From contig DGHR01000010.1 of assembly GCA_002392745.1 (NCBI GenBank), forward strand, positions 1 through 64,000: a stretch of DNA of 64,000 bases, given 5' to 3'. Origin of the DNA: Bacteroidales bacterium UBA3843. Its GTDB lineage: Bacteria; Bacteroidota; Bacteroidia; Bacteroidales; Paludibacteraceae. Numbering within the stretch: the first letter of the stretch is position 1; the number at the start of each line of letters is the position of its first letter. A model generated the notes under the pieces. The model saw only the letters and a list, made by a program, of their open reading frames with translations. It searched no databases and was not told the DNA's origin. The position numbers were made by a program, and so were the translations under genes. This document shows, in pieces, positions 23,667 to 33,208 of this stretch.

Positions 23667-24638
23667 CATATTTCCCATATTACTGGATAGTTGTACCATA
23701 CGGTCGTAGTCCTCGGGACTAAGGTCGTAGAAATAGAAATTACGAGGGTCAATTGGACGGCCTTGGTAATGTACTTCATAGTGCACGTGCGGTCCTGTTG
23801 ATTTTCCGGTGTTCCCCACCAGCGCAATTACATCACCGCGTTTCACCTTCTGCCCCACCTTGGCTTTCAGTTTCGAGCAATGGGCATACCGTGTGACATA
23901 ATTGAAGCCATGGTCTATTTCTATGGTCTCTCCATATCCTTGACGCCATCCGGCATAGATAACAGTGCCGTTTCCCGTAGCAAAAATGTCCGTGCCGACC
24001 GGCGCAGAGAAATCCATTCCTTCGTGAAAACGCCGAATATGATACACAGGGTCAACCCGCCATCCAAAACCGGATGCCATATGTTTCAGGTCCTTGTTGA
24101 GCACCGGTTGTATGGCAGGGATATTTTCCATCCGGACTTCTTGGGTCTTGGCCAATTCAACAATCTCGTCGAAAGAGCGCGCTTGCACATATAACTCCTT
24201 CTCCAATATATCCACTTTGCGCTGGATATCCGCCAGCAACTGGGTATTGGACATATATGTCAGCGAATCGTAATAAGATATTTGCCTCGTAGCGCCCATA
24301 CGCGCACTCATCGGAATAGGTTCCGCCCCTAAGATAGCACGATACAAATTGTCGTCACGCTGGCTTATATCGGCCATTACGACCTGTATCTGGTCCACTT
24401 GGCGTTCCATCACCTCCAGTTGGGCGGTCAACGTACGGTTGTTTTGCAGCAAAGCAGCCTCGCGGGGCGAGGGGAAGAAATAGAAAAACACAAAGAAGAA
24501 CACGACTCCCAAGCATATACCTCCCAGAATATAGCCGCCGGAGCGACGGAGCCAATAACGCAGTCCGTGCTCTATACGCTCCAGTTGCAGCGTTTCGGGA
24601 TTAATCCTGTATTGTCGTTTGTGCAGTGTAGAGTTCAT
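23658..24638 (-). CDS. M23 family metallopeptidase (peptidoglycan hydrolase type)
   Basis: A 326-residue envelope protein with a cytoplasmic basic N terminus, one membrane helix (about 34-55, GGYILGGICLGVVFFFVFFY), a coiled-coil-like stretch (about 60-110, LLQNNRTLTAQLEVMERQVDQ) and a C-terminal LytM/M23 domain (about 195-300). The zinc-binding residues are all present: RFHEGMDFSA (HxxxD) and HVHYEVHYQG (HxH). It would cleave cross-links of peptidoglycan or activate other hydrolases in the periplasm. Its start overlaps the stop of the upstream ygiQ-like gene by 4 bp (ATGA), so the two are translationally coupled. Confidence 0.93.
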   Translation of the reverse strand: MNSTLHKRQYRINPETLQLERIEHGLRYWLRRSGGYILGGICLGVVFFFVFFYFFPSPREAALLQNNRTLTAQLEVMERQVDQIQVVMADISQRDDNLYRAILGAEPIPMSARMGATRQISYYDSLTYMSNTQLLADIQRKVDILEKELYVQARSFDEIVELAKTQEVRMENIPAIQPVLNKDLKHMASGFGWRVDPVYHIRRFHEGMDFSAPVGTDIFATGNGTVIYAGWRQGYGETIEIDHGFNYVTRYAHCSKLKAKVGQKVKRGDVIALVGNTGKSTGPHVHYEVHYQGRPIDPRNFYFYDLSPEDYDRMVQLSSNMGNMLD

Positions 24639-26371
24639 TTGTGGTAGCGTTTAATAGGTTTTTTATACCAGAAAAAGTACTGGTTCTGTTGTTTCTTTTC
24701 CGCATCCGTCCGTGCGACATACACCTGTTTGCCCGTATAGGGATTGATGCCGGTATAGAACATCGTTGTGGACAGTGTCATCGGCGTCGGTGTAAAATCC
24801 TGCACCTGCTCGGGATGGTAGTGCATCTTGCGTGTCTCGTCGGCGAGCATCTGCATATCACGGTTGGTACATCCGGGATGCGAGGAGATGAAATATGGAA
24901 TCAATTGTTGGTTCAAGCCCGCCTCTTCGTTAATACGGAGAAATAGATTGCGGAAACGCATATAGTTCTCCCAGGAGGGCTTGCGCATCAGTTTCAACAC
25001 GCTGTCCGAGCAGTGTTCAGGAGCGACCTTCAGCCGTCCTGATACATGGCGTGTTATCAATTGGCGCGCATATTCATCACTCATCAAATCATAGCGGATT
25101 CCCGAACCGACAAATGCATGTTTGACATACGGCAGACGGTCCACCGTTCTGTATATATCAAGAATCGGGCCAAAGTCCTGATTCAGGTTCTTGCAAATAG
25201 CCGGTTGCAGACAACTGGGGCGTGCACATCGCTGACATAGGCTTGCATCCTTGCCGTGCATAGCATACATGTTGGCAGAAGGCCCTCCCAAATCGCTGAT
25301 TACGCCATGCCATTCCGGCAACCGGCTCAGACGCTCTATCTGACGCAGAATAGACGCCTTCGAACGCGATACAATCTGTTTGCCCTGATGAGCGGAAATA
25401 GTACAAAACGAGCATCCCCCAAAACAACCGCGGTGCATACATACCGACCATCGAATCATTTCATATGCCGGGATATGTTTGTCCTTGTATTTAGGGTGCG
25501 GCGCGTATTGGAAAGGCAGGTCGTAAACAGCATCCAGTTCGTCAGTGGTCATCGGCAGATAGGAGGGGTTGACAACCACCCAGCGATGGTCAACGGGCTG
25601 AACCAGTGCCGTCTGGTGGATCTTGTTTGACTCTATTTCAATCAGACGGAAGTTCTCGGCATGTTTGCGTTTGTCGCGCAACGCTTCCTCGTGCGAAGCC
25701 AACCGGATAGCATCTGCAGGGATTTCATTTCCGTCCGCCGTCAGAAAGGCTGTCTGTGGTACGGAGCGAAGAGTCGGATTGGTGATTGGTGATTGGTGAT
25801 TGGTATTGGAAAGCCTGTTTGCTATCTCGGTCATCGGTTTCTCGCCCATTCCATAGACAAGCAGGTCTGCGCCACTGTCCACCAAAATAGACGGCATGAG
25901 TTTGTCCGACCAATAGTCGTAGTGCGTCAGCCGGCGCATAGATGCCTCTATTCCTCCTATCACGACAGGCACATCCGGGTAGAGTTGCTTCAGGATTCGG
26001 CAATAGGTGATGGTGCAATAGTCGGGTCTTGCCCCCGGTTTTCCCTCCGGCGTATATGCATCGTCTGAACGTCTTCTGCGAGCGGCGGTGTAATGGTTGA
26101 CCATAGAGTCCATGGAGCCTGCCGAAACTGCAAAAAAGAGTCGTGGACGGCCGAGTTTCGTGAAATCGCGATGGTCTCCTCTCCAGTCCGGTTGCGGCAC
26201 GATGGCCACACGGTAACCCGCTGCCTCAAGCGTACGGCCTATGACGGCTGCACCAAAAGAGGGATGGTCGATATATGCATCTCCCGTAAAGAAGATAACA
26301 TCCACCTCATCCCAGTTGCGCAGTTCCAGCTCTTTTCGGGTGGTAGGCAAATATTTCAGCAGGTCAGACAT
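24635..26371 (-). CDS. YgiQ-type (UPF0313) radical SAM protein
   Basis: A 578-residue radical SAM protein of the YgiQ group, of unknown substrate. It has an N-terminal domain (about 1-290, opening SDLLKYLPTTRKELELRNWD), the cluster motif in CMHRGCFGGCSFCTISAHQ (CxxxCxxC binding the 4Fe-4S cluster), and a C-terminal part with FTPTPMTLSTTMFYTGINPYTG typical of the family. Residues about 190-199 (NHQSPITN) are encoded by a four-unit heptamer array inserted in-frame in a loop before the radical SAM core. Its first codons lie in another heptamer array (26364-26405). It is flanked by dnaX upstream and the M23 gene downstream (4-bp overlap). Confidence 0.93.
   Translation of the reverse strand: MSDLLKYLPTTRKELELRNWDEVDVIFFTGDAYIDHPSFGAAVIGRTLEAAGYRVAIVPQPDWRGDHRDFTKLGRPRLFFAVSAGSMDSMVNHYTAARRRRSDDAYTPEGKPGARPDYCTITYCRILKQLYPDVPVVIGGIEASMRRLTHYDYWSDKLMPSILVDSGADLLVYGMGEKPMTEIANRLSNTNHQSPITNPTLRSVPQTAFLTADGNEIPADAIRLASHEEALRDKRKHAENFRLIEIESNKIHQTALVQPVDHRWVVVNPSYLPMTTDELDAVYDLPFQYAPHPKYKDKHIPAYEMIRWSVCMHRGCFGGCSFCTISAHQGKQIVSRSKASILRQIERLSRLPEWHGVISDLGGPSANMYAMHGKDASLCQRCARPSCLQPAICKNLNQDFGPILDIYRTVDRLPYVKHAFVGSGIRYDLMSDEYARQLITRHVSGRLKVAPEHCSDSVLKLMRKPSWENYMRFRNLFLRINEEAGLNQQLIPYFISSHPGCTNRDMQMLADETRKMHYHPEQVQDFTPTPMTLSTTMFYTGINPYTGKQVYVARTDAEKKQQNQYFFWYKKPIKRYHK
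25778..25805. repeat. Heptamer array 5, ATTGGTG type (4 units) inside the ygiQ-like gene
   Basis: Three ATTGGTG units and one ATTGGTA. On the coding strand the unit is CACCAAT, which is free of stop codons in every frame and encodes the heptapeptide NHQSPIT per three units. The opposite orientation would produce TGA. Confidence 0.95.
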
Positions 26372-26405
26372 CAGTATTTAGTATTCAGACTTCGGACATC
26401 AGTCA
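26364..26405. repeat. Heptamer array 11, TCAGTAT/TCAGACA type (6 units)
   Basis: Units TCAGACA, TCAGTAT, TTAGTAT, TCAGACT, TCGGACA and TCAGTCA cover the start codon of the ygiQ-like gene (26369-26371), the gap and the stop codon of dnaX (26399-26401). Confidence 0.88.
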
Positions 26406-28096
26406 ATTTGCAGGTCAAAGCGGTCTCGCAGAGAGGCGAGTGCAGGATTGTTTTCTATCATTACCCGGAATTTTTCATCCGCCGTATATGCAAGTTCCTC
26501 GGTTTTGTATTCCGCCTGAATGAGTTGTATTTTCAAATGGTCGTTATGCAGCGTCCGATGGAGTCTGTTCAGCAAATCCGGCATCACTTTGTGCATCTGT
26601 TCCATTTGCCAGGGATTCGGCATTTGTATTTGTGCCAAGTGCGCCTCGATCAGTTGCGGGCTGTAATCCTCTATGAGTTGTTTGATACGTGGCTGGTCTT
26701 CAAATCCGTCCGCGAGACCGGCCCACGCTTCGCGGAGCCGGTCAGCCGAAAAAGGGTCGTTCCGCTCCTCCTTGGGCGCAGCAGAAGTGACAGGGGGTGC
26801 GGCTGTTGCAGCAGCGTTGTTTTGCGGAGTCTTAGGCTTAAGTCCCAGTCCGATTCCCGGCATTTTGGGAAGGTGAACTCCGGCTTCTCCCGACGGGGAG
26901 GGGGATGTGATTGGTGATTGGTTGGTATTGCGGGCTGTTGTTGGAGCGGAAGGCGTGACCGTTTTTGCGGCAGATGCTACCGGTTGAACAGCCGGCTGGG
27001 GTTGTCCTCCCAGTTGACAAAGTTTCACCAATGCCAATTCCACTATGAGCCGTTTGTTACGCGCCGTACGGTATTGGATGTCGCAGGTGTTCAATACATC
27101 GAGAGCTTGGAAAATCCAGATGGGCGAACATACCTGCGCTTGTGCAGCATAGCGTTGGCGGATGGCATCACTTGTCTCCAGCAAAGGAAGGGTCTGCGGG
27201 TCTTTGCTAACCAACACGTCGCGCAGGTGTTGCGCAAGCCCTGTAACAAACAGTCCGGCATCAAAACCATGCGCCATCACATCGTTAAGGAGCAGAAGCG
27301 CCTGCGGCACGTTGTGTTGCTGCGCATATTCGACCATTTGGAAATAGTAGTCCGTATTGAGTACGTTGAGTACCTCGATGGTGCGCTGGTACGAAATCTC
27401 CGTACCGCAAAAAGCCACCAGTTGGTCGAATATGGAAAGTGCGTCACGCATACCTCCGTCTGCTTTCTGCGCAACGACGTTGAGGGCATCTTCGGTGACG
27501 GAGATACCTTCTTTCTGCGCAACGGATTGCAGGTAAGCAATGGTATCCGGTACGGTAATGCGGTTGAAGTCGTACACCTGGCATCGGCTGAGGATGGTAG
27601 GCAGGACCTTATGTTTCTCGGTAGTCGCGAGAATAAAAATAGCATATGCCGGCGGCTCTTCGAGTGTTTTCAACAGTGCATTAAACGCCCCTGCGGAGAG
27701 CATATGCACCTCATCTATGATATATACCGAATATTTGCCTATCTGGGGCGGGATGCGGACTTGTTCGATGAGAGAGCGGATATCTTCGACCGAGTTGTTG
27801 CTGGCCGCATCCAGTTCATGAATATTGAACGAACGCTGCTCGTTGAATGCGCGGCACGATTCACATTCGTTGCATGCATCATATCCATTTTGCGGATTGA
27901 GGCAGTTGATGGTCTTTGCGAAAATGCGTGCGCACGTGGTTTTTCCCACTCCTCGCGGTCCGCAAAAGAGATACGCGTGTGCCAGGTGATTTTGGCGGAT
28001 AGCGTTCTGCAACGTGTGTGTCAGGGCCTGTTGTCCGACGACGGACTCGAAAGTCTGCGGGCGGTACTTGCGTGCCGATACAATGTAGTTATCCAT
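26399..28096 (-). CDS. dnaX: DNA polymerase III subunit gamma/tau
   Basis: The clamp-loader ATPase of the replisome, 565 residues. Walker A GPRGVGKTTCARIFAK (about 44-59), a zinc-binding Cys cluster (CLNPQNGYDACNECESC), Walker B DEVHML and the sensor motif SRCQVYDFNRI are all visible. Domain III extends to about 365, followed by a low-complexity linker and a C-terminal domain. The linker contains two repeat-derived inserts in-frame: NTNQSPIT (about 388-396), from heptamers at 26910-26930, and SPSPSGEAG, from a palindromic element. No obvious A-rich slippery site for a gamma form was noted. It overlaps the phosphopantetheinyl transferase gene by 8 bp, so they are probably one unit. Confidence 0.96.
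   Translation of the reverse strand: MDNYIVSARKYRPQTFESVVGQQALTHTLQNAIRQNHLAHAYLFCGPRGVGKTTCARIFAKTINCLNPQNGYDACNECESCRAFNEQRSFNIHELDAASNNSVEDIRSLIEQVRIPPQIGKYSVYIIDEVHMLSAGAFNALLKTLEEPPAYAIFILATTEKHKVLPTILSRCQVYDFNRITVPDTIAYLQSVAQKEGISVTEDALNVVAQKADGGMRDALSIFDQLVAFCGTEISYQRTIEVLNVLNTDYYFQMVEYAQQHNVPQALLLLNDVMAHGFDAGLFVTGLAQHLRDVLVSKDPQTLPLLETSDAIRQRYAAQAQVCSPIWIFQALDVLNTCDIQYRTARNKRLIVELALVKLCQLGGQPQPAVQPVASAAKTVTPSAPTTARNTNQSPITSPSPSGEAGVHLPKMPGIGLGLKPKTPQNNAAATAAPPVTSAAPKEERNDPFSADRLREAWAGLADGFEDQPRIKQLIEDYSPQLIEAHLAQIQMPNPWQMEQMHKVMPDLLNRLHRTLHNDHLKIQLIQAEYKTEELAYTADEKFRVMIENNPALASLRDRFDLQID
26880..26930. repeat. Composite repeat insert in dnaX: palindrome plus heptamers (array 6)
   Basis: A GC palindrome (about 26880-26905, encoding SPSGEAG) is followed directly by two ATTGGTG/ATTGGTT heptamers and GGTATTG (26910-26930, encoding NQSPIT). 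The coding-strand orientation of the heptamer is the stop-free one, as in the ygiQ-like gene. Confidence 0.8.
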
Positions 28097-28682
28097 AATA
28101 AGCTATGCTGTATATATATTTTTCGGTTTCAAAAGTCTGCAGTTTTCCGTCGAAACGGTCGATTGCGGTCTGCAGTTGTTCAAAAGAAGCGATTCCGGTT
28201 CCTTGGCATTTAAGGACAGCCTCTTTTCGTGTCCAAAGGCGTGTGAAAGCCCGTTCGGGATTTCCGGCCTGACGGATAAATTGTTGTTCCGCCGGATTCA
28301 TGGTACGAGCGATGAGTTCGGGTTCTGCATGACGTATGCCCTCGACGTCGATGCCGACAGGATGGTCATCCAGCGCCACGGCAATCGCTTCCCGGCAATG
28401 GCTGATACTGAACTCCGGCGCAGCAGGCATAGAGGGTTTGCCATAATCGTTGTATACAAAACTGCGAGCTTTCATCGGGGTTTTATCGAAGTTTTCTGCT
28501 ACGCTTATCGAGGTTTCCAGCAGTTCAGCCAGCATCAGCCAACTCTGCAAACAGCAGAATTGTCCGAAGGTATGCTTGTATCGCAACGCCTGTTCGCGCC
28601 GCTGCGTGCTGACAAGAGGAATCATCCGTAGCACTTCCGCTTCGGAACAGCGGTTCATTTCATCAAAAAGTGCGACCTGCAT
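28089..28682 (-). CDS. 4'-phosphopantetheinyl transferase superfamily protein
   Basis: A 197-residue enzyme that would transfer the phosphopantetheine arm from CoA to a carrier-protein serine. It has the family motifs GIDVEG (110-115, Mg-binding Asp) and LWTRKEAVLKCQGTGI (149-164, Glu of WxxKEA), plus FSISHCREAIAVAL before the first. The length matches the Sfp-like group more than the short AcpS. The start ATG at 28682 is chosen over one 36 bp upstream because the promoter box TACCTTTG (28705-28712) ends 22 bp before it, inside the longer frame. It precedes dnaX with an 8-bp overlap. The carrier-protein target is not visible in the window. Confidence 0.9.
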   Translation of the reverse strand: MQVALFDEMNRCSEAEVLRMIPLVSTQRREQALRYKHTFGQFCCLQSWLMLAELLETSISVAENFDKTPMKARSFVYNDYGKPSMPAAPEFSISHCREAIAVALDDHPVGIDVEGIRHAEPELIARTMNPAEQQFIRQAGNPERAFTRLWTRKEAVLKCQGTGIASFEQLQTAIDRFDGKLQTFETEKYIYSIAYYG

Positions 28683-28704
28683 AGCGAAGTAACCTTTGCG
28701 GCTG

Positions 28705-28735
28705 CAAAGGTACAACAAAAACGCGACATATGCAA
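28705..28735 (-). promoter_or_regulatory. Promoter of the transferase-dnaX unit
   Basis: Minus-strand TTG (28733-28735), 20 nt, then TACCTTTG (28705-28712). Confidence 0.82.
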
Positions 28736-28765
28736 GTTTTTAAGGAGGAAAAATTCCGGATAGTG

Positions 28766-30133
28766 TCATTCCGTGTGGGTCAGGTCGCGGTATCTGCGCG
28801 TGGAGACGCGCAAGGCAATACGTGCGTCGGTGAGGTCCGATTGCGCCTGGGTGAGTGCCATTTGTGCCTGTAGGAGTTCGGCTATAGTGGCTAATCCGGC
28901 CTCATAATTGGTCTGCATCTGTCGATAGGCTTCCTGCGCATGTGCGAGTGTCCGTTGGCGTATCTGCACCAAAGCCTCAGCCGAAGTGAGTTGGTCGTAT
29001 GCCTGTATATCGCGCAACTGAAGTTGCTGATTGAGGTGGTCGGCTTGCAGTCTGGCCTGCTCAACAGAGTAATCCAGTTCGCGCAGCCGATGGGCCGTTT
29101 CCCACCATCCGGTGAGCGGCACATTGAGTGTCACGAACACGGCACCGTTTCCGGTGCGGCTACGGATGCCGTCACGCAAGAGATTGGTTTGGAGATGCCC
29201 ATAACTGTAGTTCGCCCCGACTGCCAGTTGAGGCAATGCATCTGCCAAGGCCATGCGGCGTTTGAGTTGTTCCGCCCGCAGTTGCAAATCCAACAAGCGG
29301 GACTCCGGAGAGGCAAACGATTGCTGAGGCATAGCAGGCACCGGACTCGTAGCGATGGTGTCATCGGCTATCACTATAGTGTCACTTACCTCCAAACCGA
29401 TAGCTAATGCCAGTGCGCGGCGTGCGAGACGCATACCCGATTGCAACTGCATCTGACGATGCGCAATATCATCGCGGCGGATTTCCACCTGCAACAAGTC
29501 CGCAGGCAGTGCCAGTCCGGCCTCCACGGCCATTTCGACTGTCTGATAGAGCGTATCCAGAAGTAGGTTTGCGTCATCGATAATATGTTGTTTCTGTGCC
29601 AAACCATAGAGCATCCAGTAACTCTCTTCCACTTGTCCGAGCCGGTCTCGCTGGTCTATTTCCGCTTGCAGTTTGGCAGCCTCGACTCCCACTTGTGCCA
29701 GACGGTTACCGGCAACGATTTTCCCACCCATAAAAACAGGTTGCACAGCTGTAACACCGGCCGTATATCCGTATTGAAACAGACTAAGTGTGTTATCCAG
29801 TCCCAAAGCGGCTCCGTAGTTGCCATAGAGAGTTGTGAGCAAATCTCGTACAGAGGCGTTTCCTATATCGTCAATCCCAATCTCCACCAGTGGATGCAAT
29901 GCATGATAGCCGAACGCCGTAGCACGCACTTGCGGAAAATATTTGGTCATTGCCTGTGCCTTGACTTCTTCCGCCTTGCGGATATTCAACTCTGCGCGGC
30001 GCAAATCGGGATTATTGCGTTTCGCCATCGCGATGCAGGAATCCAGAGTAAGTGGCGTGGAGGCATTGGTGCGGGCAGACGGCCATATAGCAACGGTCAA
30101 AACCGCCAGTAATATGTAAAATCGCGTTCTCAT
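28766..30133 (-). CDS. TolC family outer-membrane efflux protein
   Basis: A 455-residue outer-membrane channel subunit of an RND pump. A signal peptide covers about 1-24 (cleavage near ARTNA). Two repeats of the OEP type follow, with long coiled-coil helices (for example AKRNNPDLRRAELNIRKAEE and AQMALTQAQSDLTDARIALR). NPDL and the periodic Ala/Gln-rich helices are typical of TolC. Its start overlaps the stop of the RND permease gene by 4 bp (ATGA), so it is the last gene of the tripartite unit NUDIX, lipoprotein, adaptor, permease, channel. The substrate is not predictable from sequence. Confidence 0.93.
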   Translation of the reverse strand: MRTRFYILLAVLTVAIWPSARTNASTPLTLDSCIAMAKRNNPDLRRAELNIRKAEEVKAQAMTKYFPQVRATAFGYHALHPLVEIGIDDIGNASVRDLLTTLYGNYGAALGLDNTLSLFQYGYTAGVTAVQPVFMGGKIVAGNRLAQVGVEAAKLQAEIDQRDRLGQVEESYWMLYGLAQKQHIIDDANLLLDTLYQTVEMAVEAGLALPADLLQVEIRRDDIAHRQMQLQSGMRLARRALALAIGLEVSDTIVIADDTIATSPVPAMPQQSFASPESRLLDLQLRAEQLKRRMALADALPQLAVGANYSYGHLQTNLLRDGIRSRTGNGAVFVTLNVPLTGWWETAHRLRELDYSVEQARLQADHLNQQLQLRDIQAYDQLTSAEALVQIRQRTLAHAQEAYRQMQTNYEAGLATIAELLQAQMALTQAQSDLTDARIALRVSTRRYRDLTHTE

Positions 30134-33100
30134 TTCGGGTCGTTATGTTGGTACACTTTCCAGTAAACTACCGGCAGAATAGTTACCGTCAGAGGAAGAG
30201 TAAATATCGTGCCAAAGCAAATAACCACACCCATTGGCATCCATAGACTGGTATGTGCAATAATCATAGGCAACACGCCCAATGCAGTGGTAGCACTGGT
30301 AAGGAATACAGGACGCATTCTTCGCAATCCGGCATGGAATGCAGCCTGACGGTATGTATATTGTTTGTATCGCCGGCTGTCTTCGGCATACTCGTACATC
30401 ATGATTGCATTACGCACAATGATTCCAATCAGACTGACAATACCTAATACAGCAGTAATGGAAATATCCAATTGGAAAATCCACAAACCAAGCATCGCGC
30501 CAAACACGCACAACAAGGAACTGGATAGCGCCAACAGCGCCAATCCCATCTTGCCGAAATGATAAATCAGCAATGCCAGCATTACTGCCAATGCAGCGAC
30601 GACACTCCATAAAATCTGAGGAATCATCATTCCGTTGATTTCCGAGAGACCGCCATAAGTGATTGTTATGCCCTCCGGTGTGGAAGGGATATTTTCATCA
30701 ATCCATTGCCTCACTTTCCGCTCTGCGTCCACTTGGCTGACATTTCCCCTCAAATCCGCACCTACGGTAATAGTACGCTGGGCATTGCGGTGTTCCAGCG
30801 AAGTGTGATACCATATCGGTTCTATCTCCGCCACTTGGCGTAGCGGAACCCATACTCCCGGGATTGCAGTGGGCACTTGCAGAGCAGCCAGTTGTTGCGG
30901 GCTCATCTGCTCCACTCCGGCAGTATATAGCACTACGGGCAGTGCATAGTCCTCTTCGTACAGTGTTGTCAGCGTGGCCCCTTGAGTGGCCTGGCGCAAA
31001 TAGAGCGACAACATGGTTTCCGTGATACCCAACTGGGTGGCTTCATCCGCTTTGAGCACGATGCGTGTCGAGGGTGTAATATTGTCGTAATCACAGTGCG
31101 CCCATTGCAACTCAGGCATTTGCGCCATGTAATGCAGAATACTATCAGCGTAGATTTCCATCTGTCCGTATTCATCCCCTTGTATACGTATCTCAAGCGG
31201 ATTTTTCACCGCCTGGTAATCCAGTTGTTTAAACCGGGCATATGCATTGGGGAAATAGTTTTCATACCGGTTGCTATACTCTCGCAAGATCTGTGTGGTA
31301 GCCTTGCTGGAACTGGTATTTACAATCAGCTGTGCATAATTGGGGTGCGCCATCTGGGGCGTGTATGTGGCGTGAAAACGCGGTGATGCCTGTCCGACAA
31401 ACATCGTTACACTCTCCACACGCGGATCTTCACGCAACATCCGGGCTAACGAATCTCCCACAGTAGCACTCTCTTCTGCTGTAGCTCCGTCGTTTAGATG
31501 TATTTCTACAGCGAAGAACTCGCGCTCCGCTTTGGGCAGCAACTGCAAATTGAGGCGGGTGAGAAGGAATAGACCGATACCCAGCGAGAGGCCAAGCATG
31601 AGCCATATAACAGGGGGGTGGTCAAAGCAATATTGCAGAATATTCTTGTACGCGTTCTGCAACCATGCAAAAAAACGATTCTGCCAACGCTCAAAGAGCG
31701 TCAGTTCCGTCTCGTTACGCTGACGGATAAATCTATAAGACAGATAGGGTGTTACCCACGAAGCGTAAAATATACTTGCCCCCAAAGCGAACAGCACGGC
31801 CCAAGGGAACAGTTGGACAAACTCGCCCAATGGTCCGGTAATGATTCGTGTCATGGGGAAGAACATTCCGCTGATAGCACATGTAGCCAGCGACATCGGA
31901 ACAAACAACTGGCTGGTGCTTACTACCGCAGAATACCACCGGGAATGATGCCGTTCCAGCAGGTTGGTATAGCCGTCTATGACTATCACACTGTCGTCCA
32001 CAATCATACCCAGTACAAAAATCAACGCTGCCAGCGTAACGGTATTCAGTTCTATTCCCGTGATATACATCATTCCGATACAAATGGCTGTACAAACAGG
32101 CACACCGGTAGATGCCACCAGCGCTGTGCGTAACGGGAAAAGCAACAACATTACAACGATTACCACGATTATCGATATTACGATATCGCGCAGGAATGAC
32201 AACACGGAATCGTTCACGACTTTAGGCTGGTCGGTAATGCGATGAAAATGTATATCCGGGGGCAACAAACGCGCCGCATGGCTGAGTTGCTTGTCCACTT
32301 CGGCGCCGAAAGCCACAATATTATTGCCCGGCACCATCTCCAGATTCAGTATCAGACATGAAGCACCATTATACTCCACATACTTGTCGCTCTGGCGATA
32401 CCTGCGCTCTATAGTGGCTATATCTTTGAGACGTATGATTGCTCCGCTGACCGGTTCCGCCCAGATGATTTGTTCTTGCAATTCATATTCAGACTGATAG
32501 GGGATAACCACCTGCAATGGTTGATTGCTCTCGCCGGCTCCACCTATCGTACGCAAGCCTTGCATCGCCATCTGCGCCTGCAGTGCCGATGGGTTGATTC
32601 CATATGTGGCTAATCGTTCCGGATCTATGGTCACTGCAATCTCTTCCGGTTGCTGCCCCATTATTTTCAATTTGCCCATTTCCGGGATTGTCCGCAGTTG
32701 GGTGCACACCTGCTTGGCATATTGCTCCAGTTCACGCGGACTGCGTTCGTCGCTTTCCACGGCAATGAGCAATGACGAGGTATTGCCGAAATCATCAATA
32801 ACGACCGTTTGCAGCACTCCCGCCGGAAGGGAAGTTTTTTGTATTAGGGGAAGCCCTGCGCGTATCCGTGTCCACGCAGCGGCATTGTCCTCCACTGTGT
32901 TCCGTATTGTCACGTACACGTACACAATGCCATCCTCGCTTACGCTGAAAGTCTGTTTCTTGTCTACTTCTTCGAACGAGTTGATGTAGTCTTCCAGAGG
33001 AATAGTGACTTGTTGCTCCACCTCCTGGGCCGTTGCTCCGGGATAGATAGCCGCGACTATACCCTGCCGGATTGTAAACTGGGGGAACTCATCTTTGTTG

Positions 33101-33204
33101 AGTTGCGGCAGTGACCATATTCCGAAGACCATCAGCAACATGAATAGTGCAATCACTACTCCATGCTGGCGCATAGCACCTTCTATGTGTTTACGTGTTT
33201 TCAC
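30130..33204 (-). CDS. Efflux RND transporter permease (AcrB/MdtC class)
   Basis: A 1024-residue inner-membrane proton-driven pump. The first membrane helix (about 15-32, VVIALFMLLMVFGIWSLP) is followed by a large periplasmic porter domain, then helices 2-6 (about 325-470), including the conserved GMIVDDSVIVIDGYTNLLERHH with the proton-relay aspartates of helix 4, a second periplasmic domain, and the final helices (from about 850). Sequence character (GIVAAIYPGATAQEVEQQV, VLPMIIAHTSLWMPMG) is that of drug or small-molecule pumps; it lacks the Met clusters of CusA-type metal pumps. It is 4 bp after the adaptor gene and overlaps tolC. Induction signals are not visible. Confidence 0.95.
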   Translation of the reverse strand: MKTRKHIEGAMRQHGVVIALFMLLMVFGIWSLPQLNKDEFPQFTIRQGIVAAIYPGATAQEVEQQVTIPLEDYINSFEEVDKKQTFSVSEDGIVYVYVTIRNTVEDNAAAWTRIRAGLPLIQKTSLPAGVLQTVVIDDFGNTSSLLIAVESDERSPRELEQYAKQVCTQLRTIPEMGKLKIMGQQPEEIAVTIDPERLATYGINPSALQAQMAMQGLRTIGGAGESNQPLQVVIPYQSEYELQEQIIWAEPVSGAIIRLKDIATIERRYRQSDKYVEYNGASCLILNLEMVPGNNIVAFGAEVDKQLSHAARLLPPDIHFHRITDQPKVVNDSVLSFLRDIVISIIVVIVVMLLLFPLRTALVASTGVPVCTAICIGMMYITGIELNTVTLAALIFVLGMIVDDSVIVIDGYTNLLERHHSRWYSAVVSTSQLFVPMSLATCAISGMFFPMTRIITGPLGEFVQLFPWAVLFALGASIFYASWVTPYLSYRFIRQRNETELTLFERWQNRFFAWLQNAYKNILQYCFDHPPVIWLMLGLSLGIGLFLLTRLNLQLLPKAEREFFAVEIHLNDGATAEESATVGDSLARMLREDPRVESVTMFVGQASPRFHATYTPQMAHPNYAQLIVNTSSSKATTQILREYSNRYENYFPNAYARFKQLDYQAVKNPLEIRIQGDEYGQMEIYADSILHYMAQMPELQWAHCDYDNITPSTRIVLKADEATQLGITETMLSLYLRQATQGATLTTLYEEDYALPVVLYTAGVEQMSPQQLAALQVPTAIPGVWVPLRQVAEIEPIWYHTSLEHRNAQRTITVGADLRGNVSQVDAERKVRQWIDENIPSTPEGITITYGGLSEINGMMIPQILWSVVAALAVMLALLIYHFGKMGLALLALSSSLLCVFGAMLGLWIFQLDISITAVLGIVSLIGIIVRNAIMMYEYAEDSRRYKQYTYRQAAFHAGLRRMRPVFLTSATTALGVLPMIIAHTSLWMPMGVVICFGTIFTLPLTVTILPVVYWKVYQHNDPK

Positions 33205-33208
33205 TCTC

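Noticed and set aside
26918..28213. 431-codon open frame on the + strand opposite dnaX
   Set aside because: Shadow of a secure dnaX; no family features.
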